64,000 nucleotides of DNA from Kuschelorhynchus macadamiae (taxonomy: Eukaryota; Arthropoda; Insecta; Coleoptera; Curculionidae): contig JAUTXW010002103.1 of NCBI GenBank assembly GCA_030620095.1, forward strand, positions 2,042,001 to 2,106,000. The letters run 5' to 3'. Below the pieces are notes generated by a model. It was not told where the DNA came from. It saw only the letters and a list, made by a program, of their open reading frames with translations, and searched no databases. The stretch's first letter is position 1. Every line of letters starts with the position of its first letter. Position numbers and translations under genes: made by a program. Shown here one piece after another: positions 59,775 through 64,000 of this stretch.

Positions 59775-60254
59775 CATATATATATATATATATATATATC
59801 GCTAAACCCGATACTAAACACTTAAACCTGTCAGGGGTTTAAATTTTCCAATATGGCCGCATTCATTAAAAGGTTCTAAAATCATTTTAGACCGGCAAAT
59901 GTCAAATTTAGATCCAAAAGTTAGTTCTACCTTTTAGATGGGTTGAAGAAAAGTTTTAATTCACTATTCACCTTAGTATATAGGTATCTATCAAGTTATA
60001 ATTTAGCAAAAAAACACAATTCAGATTGGTCGCCTATTTCCCTTAAAGCACGCTGGACCGCCACTATTATTTAAAAGTATTAAGGTAGAATATTGCACTT
60101 GAAAATTGAAATAGAAATCAAAACTAGAAATAATTTGTCACGAAAAATGGCATTGTGTTTTCAATATGTTTTTAGCGTATTGTTTTCATAGGAATTACCG
60201 ATAAAAAATTTTTTCGTACACTAATTAATAATAAAAAAGAAAAAAGTATGCACA

Positions 60255-60335
60255 AGCAGTAGAATTCGAACTCAGACTATCTAGGTGAGAACCAAAAACA
60301 AAACTGAAACGTTAGACCATTAGACCACCATTACC
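60255..60335 (-). ncRNA. tRNA-Glu-like sequence (tRNA pseudogene or SINE head)
   Basis: On the minus strand: an A-box-like TGGTCTAATGG (60328-60318), then an anticodon-arm-like GGTTCTCACC (loop TTCTCAC, anticodon CTC, 60293-60284), then a B-box-like GAGTTCGAATTC (60273-60262). Order and sequence follow tRNA-Glu, except for about 10 extra T-rich bases before the anticodon arm. A T-rich stretch (TTTTTTCTTTTTT, about 60245-60233) follows and could end Pol III transcription. The stems are weak, so a functional tRNA is unlikely. Confidence 0.5.
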
Positions 60336-60641
60336 ACTGACTAAAATATAAAACCAGATATATAGATTACTCTATAAATTTAAATGGAATTTAAAATTTT
60401 GAACATCCGGGTTTGAAGATAACTTTTGAAGTAAAATATTTTTTTGGACTAGAATCTCCTCTTCTTCACTTGAAAAATTTGCTATGCATTTTCGCCCGCT
60501 TTACCTTCGCCATTTTCCCAAAGGCAGATACATAATCAATATTAATCAAGTCGGCCATGGATAGTGTTTTGTTCATCGAAAGGTCTAAATGTGGGTTTAA
60601 ATTTAAACCTGTTGGACTAACTTTAGAACTAGGCCTAACTG

Positions 60642-63355
60642 CAGGGGCGTGCAATGCATGGAAGCAAGGGAAGCAGTGCTTCCCCATAAAAAATTACAAA
60701 ACATATTCTAAAATGTAATTTTTGAAATATAAAACCATTTAATTTAGTTTAGTTTATATTAAAAATGCTAAAATATTATCTTAATTATCAAGCCCATAAT
60801 AAATGCTGCTCTTGACTCCCAGCGCGCCACAATAAAAAATCGAATATAACGTATGCGGACCGCTAGCTTCTCTGCAGCCCAGTCCGGTATGCTTGATTTC
60901 CTGTGAATCGAGTCAGAGGTTATTGAACTTTCCACCGGCTGTTTGCAATTTTTGCATTTCAGTCGCGTGCTTTAAGTGGAGGCGGAAGCTATCGTTGGAG
61001 TAGGTTGTTTGTTTGAACGGCTAATCGTGTGTTGTGTGATACGTACGTCGCGTCGTGCATGGTGCGATATGGAGGACAATAATACGGACGTGGATATGCA
61101 AATACCGTCAACTGTCGGCTGTCGGTAATAACGTGGCAAATGTTGGAGAATTTAATTAAGAAGAGTGTGTGTGAATGTGTGATGTGTGTCTTAATAATAA
61201 AGGGATTTTCAACATTAAACATTCACTGATAAGCTTCAAATAATTTCCAAAGGAAGGGTAAAACCGCCTATGAAAAATTTAACCACAAAAATAAAAAACT
61301 TTATTAGACATTTTTATCTGGAAAAACAATACGAACAATTTAAATGGCTAACAGGGTGTGAAAATATAAGTAAATTATTTTGTTGCTGGCCATGTTTACT
61401 TTTTGAAAATGAAAAAGGTCTCTGGAATAAAACTAGCTTTTTCGATTCAAACAATTTCCATAAAGTTGTAAAAAGACACATTATGTCCAAAGCGCATTTG
61501 CAGGCCGTCATAAAAAAAAAGTCTTCGTCAAAACCAGAATTGAACATGCCCTTAATAAACAGTTGGAAATTGGTCACCGCCAACACAATGAACTAGTCGA
61601 TAAAAATAGGCAAATATTAAGAAAACTTATCGATGTTGTTTGTTTTCTCGGACAGCACGAATTAGGATTTAGAGGTCATCACGAAACAAGGGTTTCTTCA
61701 AATAGAGGAAATTTTCAAGATTTACTTAGTTTAATGGCTAAATATGATGATTGCTTAAAAAATCATTTAGAACAGTCTAGCGTTTTTCGCGGAACGTCGA
61801 ATCGAATCCAGAATGATTTAATTTCCGCTGTTGCAACCATTATTCTAAAAAGAATTAAGCAGGATATTGGCGAGGCGCGGTTCATTGCTATTGTTCTGGA
61901 CGAAACAACTGATATCACTAATTTTAGCCAATTATCTATAGTAACACGCTATGTTAAAACAGACGGAAGTGTTCAAGAGCGGTTTTTAGGTTTTAAGAAT
62001 GTGTCCGAAAATCGTATGACAGATGCATTATAAACCGTAGTTTATAACGTTACTAAAGAAATTAATGGAGAGAAAAAATTAGTTGCTCAAAGCTATGATG
62101 GAGCTGCAGTGATGGCAGGACAATTAGGAAGTCTGCAAGTTAAAGTTCGAGAAACTTTCCCAAGTGCTGTGTTTGTCCATTCTTTTGCTCATAAATTAAA
62201 TTTAATTTACTCCAGTCCATCAATCTCATTAAAGAGTGTAAAGTATTTTTCGTTACTTTAAGTGGCATGGCTGCTTTTTTTTTTCCAAGTCAACAAAAAG
62301 TACACAAGCTTTGGACTCCATTGTCCACAAACGATTGCCCAAAGTAGCTCCTACGAGGTAGAACTATAATGGAAGACTTGTGTTAACAGTATCTGAACAT
62401 CGTGAATCACTGACTGAACCATTTGAGAATCTAAATAGAAAATAATGAAACGTGAGACTCAGAAGCAATAAATAGTTCGAGGGAGTTTTTGGACTGTTTG
62501 AAACGAGATTTTAATTTTAATTATTTGTTGAACATATTTTCAGAAATATTTCCACTCTCGGACAATGTTTTTAATATATTACCAACTAAAACAAATGATA
62601 TTGCTTTTTGCCTAGAAAAAGTGGATGAATTTAAGTCCATGTTAAGCCAGAAAAGAGACTTTGACCTATTTTGGGAGAAAACGATGACGTTAAATGTAGA
62701 GCCACAAGCCAAGCGTCTTCGAACAGACAAGGTGGGAGATGTTCAAACATCATATAAATGCCTCTTTTATGAAATAATCGATCAAATTCATCAACAAAAA
62801 AACTATAGATTTAACGGTTTAAATGATTTTAAATTTCACGAGCTCTGCAATTTTGATGGATTTAAAGGAAAAACTTTTCTAGAAGATGCGTTTAAATCTC
62901 TTCTTCTTCATTATGGCCAGTTCTTCGACCGAGTGTTACTGCGATCTGAACTAAAAGTGATTTACGAAACTGATGACATTAGCGCAAAAAATAACGCTAA
63001 GGAACTAATGCAATTTTTAAAAGACAAGGAGCTGGAAGATGCCTACACCGAAGTGTCCAAATTGTGTGAATTAGTATTGACAATACCTGCCACAATTTCA
63101 TCAGTAGAACGCAATTTTTCAACACTTAAACGTATAAAAAATTTCGTGAGAAATTCAGCGGGGCAGGAGAGACTTTCGCATACATCGCTTTTGTCCATTG
63201 AAAATAAACTTCTCCAAAATACATCGGATCATCGACGTTTTTGTGATGACGTCGTTGACGAATTTTCAAAAAATGATCAAAGAATCGAATTAGATTACAA
63301 ATAGGTAAGTTTGTAAAATTGCTTCCCTTTCTTAAAATTTCACCGCACGCCCCTG
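60642..63355 (+). mobile_element. hAT element (ZMYM1-like) with perfect 8-bp target duplication
   Basis: Ends CAGGGGCGTGCAATGC and, in inverse, CAGGGGCGTGCGGTGA. CCTAACTG is duplicated exactly at 60634-60641 and 63356-63363. Length 2714 bp, plus-strand transposase. The perfect duplication suggests a fairly recent insertion even though the gene has decayed. Confidence 0.92.
61069..63304 (+). pseudogene. hAT transposase, ZMYM1-like (TTF finger, DUF4371, C-terminal dimerisation)
   Basis: A likely first exon at 61069-61124 reads MEDNNTDVDMQIPSTVGC and ends at a GTAATA donor. The main frame from 61270 has the TTF-type zinc finger (KWLTGCENISKLFCCWPCLL, HIMSKAHLQAV). After a frameshift near 61570 comes the DUF4371 core: LGFRGHHE, IVLDETTDITNFSQLSIVTR (catalytic Asp), a TAA at 62031, then LVAQSYDGAAVMAG and FVHSFAHKLNLI. 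A degraded stretch 62240-62480 precedes an open 271-codon end containing LTIPATISSVERNFSTLKRI and LSHTSLLSIENKLL, the hAT dimerisation motif, stopping at 63302-63304. At least three breaks, so inactive. Confidence 0.82.
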
Positions 63356-63469
63356 CCTAACTGTTTAGTGAATACGGTCTAAATCTTAAAAATAGCAGGG
63401 ATTTAAGGAAGGTTTAAATATAGGGGTCTTAATTTTAGGCCCGATTTATGTTAGTGAATACGGCTGAAA

Positions 63470-64000
63470 GAGTCATCTGAAAAAATCAGGCGCACGAAAC
63501 AATAAAATGCCTTTGTTACTTCGCAACCGCATGTCCAGGCACATAAATCGTACATATTTCTACGAAAATAACGATTTACTTCTTTGTTTTTCTATTTACT
63601 TGTTTGCTGAACTTTAAATTTTTCTCAAAGTTCAGCTCGCCAAAATAATTGAAAACGGATTATAAAGTCTTAATGTTCTAAAACACTGTAGCTACCTTTC
63701 TTTAAAACATTAATTTCAACTACAAAATCAACAAACAAAATGTAGAATCTTCAAAATAAAATCTATACAAATACGCAATTGTAACCACAACCTATCACAC
63801 GATCCACATTAACCACATCAGCTGACAAAAATATTTAAGTTTCCTCGGCGCTGCTGTTGACCCAAACTTTGCCGACGTAAGCCGTATCTTACCTATGCGC
63901 CCCTATGCGAATTTGATCGTGAACATTCGGGAAAAACTCGCCTCCATTTATAACCACGAGGGCAACGCGGGCCCCCAGCCGTGATCGATTCCAAACGAAA
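63470..64000. other. No recognisable gene
   Basis: The last 150 bp are richer in GC than the rest of the window. No frame with recognisable similarity. Confidence 0.35.

Overview
The window looks like heterochromatin-like or intergenic DNA from an arthropod, most likely an insect and possibly a beetle; the species cannot be read from the sequence. It is AT-rich and carries (TA)n, (CA)n and (AAT)n microsatellites. It is packed with eukaryotic transposable elements: Tc1/mariner-IS630 relatives, hAT, piggyBac, a Crypton-like tyrosine recombinase, Penelope-like elements (PLEs), jockey-type non-LTR retrotransposons and one Ty3/gypsy element. No complete host gene was recognised. The only host-like coding signals are a short THAP-type first exon with a splice donor (31984-32048) and an unclassified multi-copy zinc-motif ORF present twice (21290-22770 and 29352-30077).

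Layout. 0-3 kb: start of a mariner-like element next to a (TA)n tract, then a decayed hAT. 4-9 kb: two decayed non-LTR elements in opposite orientation. 8.7-10.5 kb: PLE pieces. 11.5-14.2 kb: a mariner-like element with very long terminal inverted repeats (TIRs), carrying a nested MITE and itself sitting inside an older DDE transposase fragment. 17.2-18.1 kb: PLE. 19-21.2 kb: a second long-TIR mariner element flanked on both sides by (TA)n. 21.3-24.1 kb: unclassified ORF copy 1 and a Crypton-like recombinase. 25-27.4 kb: two opposed LINEs. 27.8-31.2 kb: a 1.1-kb direct repeat flanking unclassified ORF copy 2. 32-36.5 kb: nothing recognised beyond the THAP exon. 36.6-39.3 kb: a mariner element with two 5' ends, split by a PLE. 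39.7-42.6 kb: a PLE split by a 2.2-kb hAT with an 8-bp target duplication. 43.8-46.3 kb: a nearly intact piggyBac with TTAA target sites. 46.5-50.8 kb: a Ty3/gypsy element split by a third long-TIR mariner. 53.2-58 kb: a PLE split by an IS630/mariner-type element that itself contains a MITE. 58-63.5 kb: a mariner fragment, a (CA)n tract, a tRNA-Glu-like sequence and a ZMYM1-like hAT with a perfect 8-bp target duplication, inside a larger inverted-repeat element.

How it fits together. Most of the window is a stratigraphy of insertions, and seven host-guest pairs can be read directly because both halves of the host are visible. The most unusual recurring signal is a second TACAGGG-like motif about 125 bp inside each terminus in five different mariner-like elements or MITEs, with a weaker sixth case. 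This is a doubled-end architecture similar to the inverted-repeat/direct-repeat (IR/DR) ends of some Tc1 elements. Nearly every transposase is broken, often by loss of the segment carrying the second catalytic aspartate. The piggyBac (two single-base slips in A runs) and the 48.2-kb mariner (one indel) are the least damaged.
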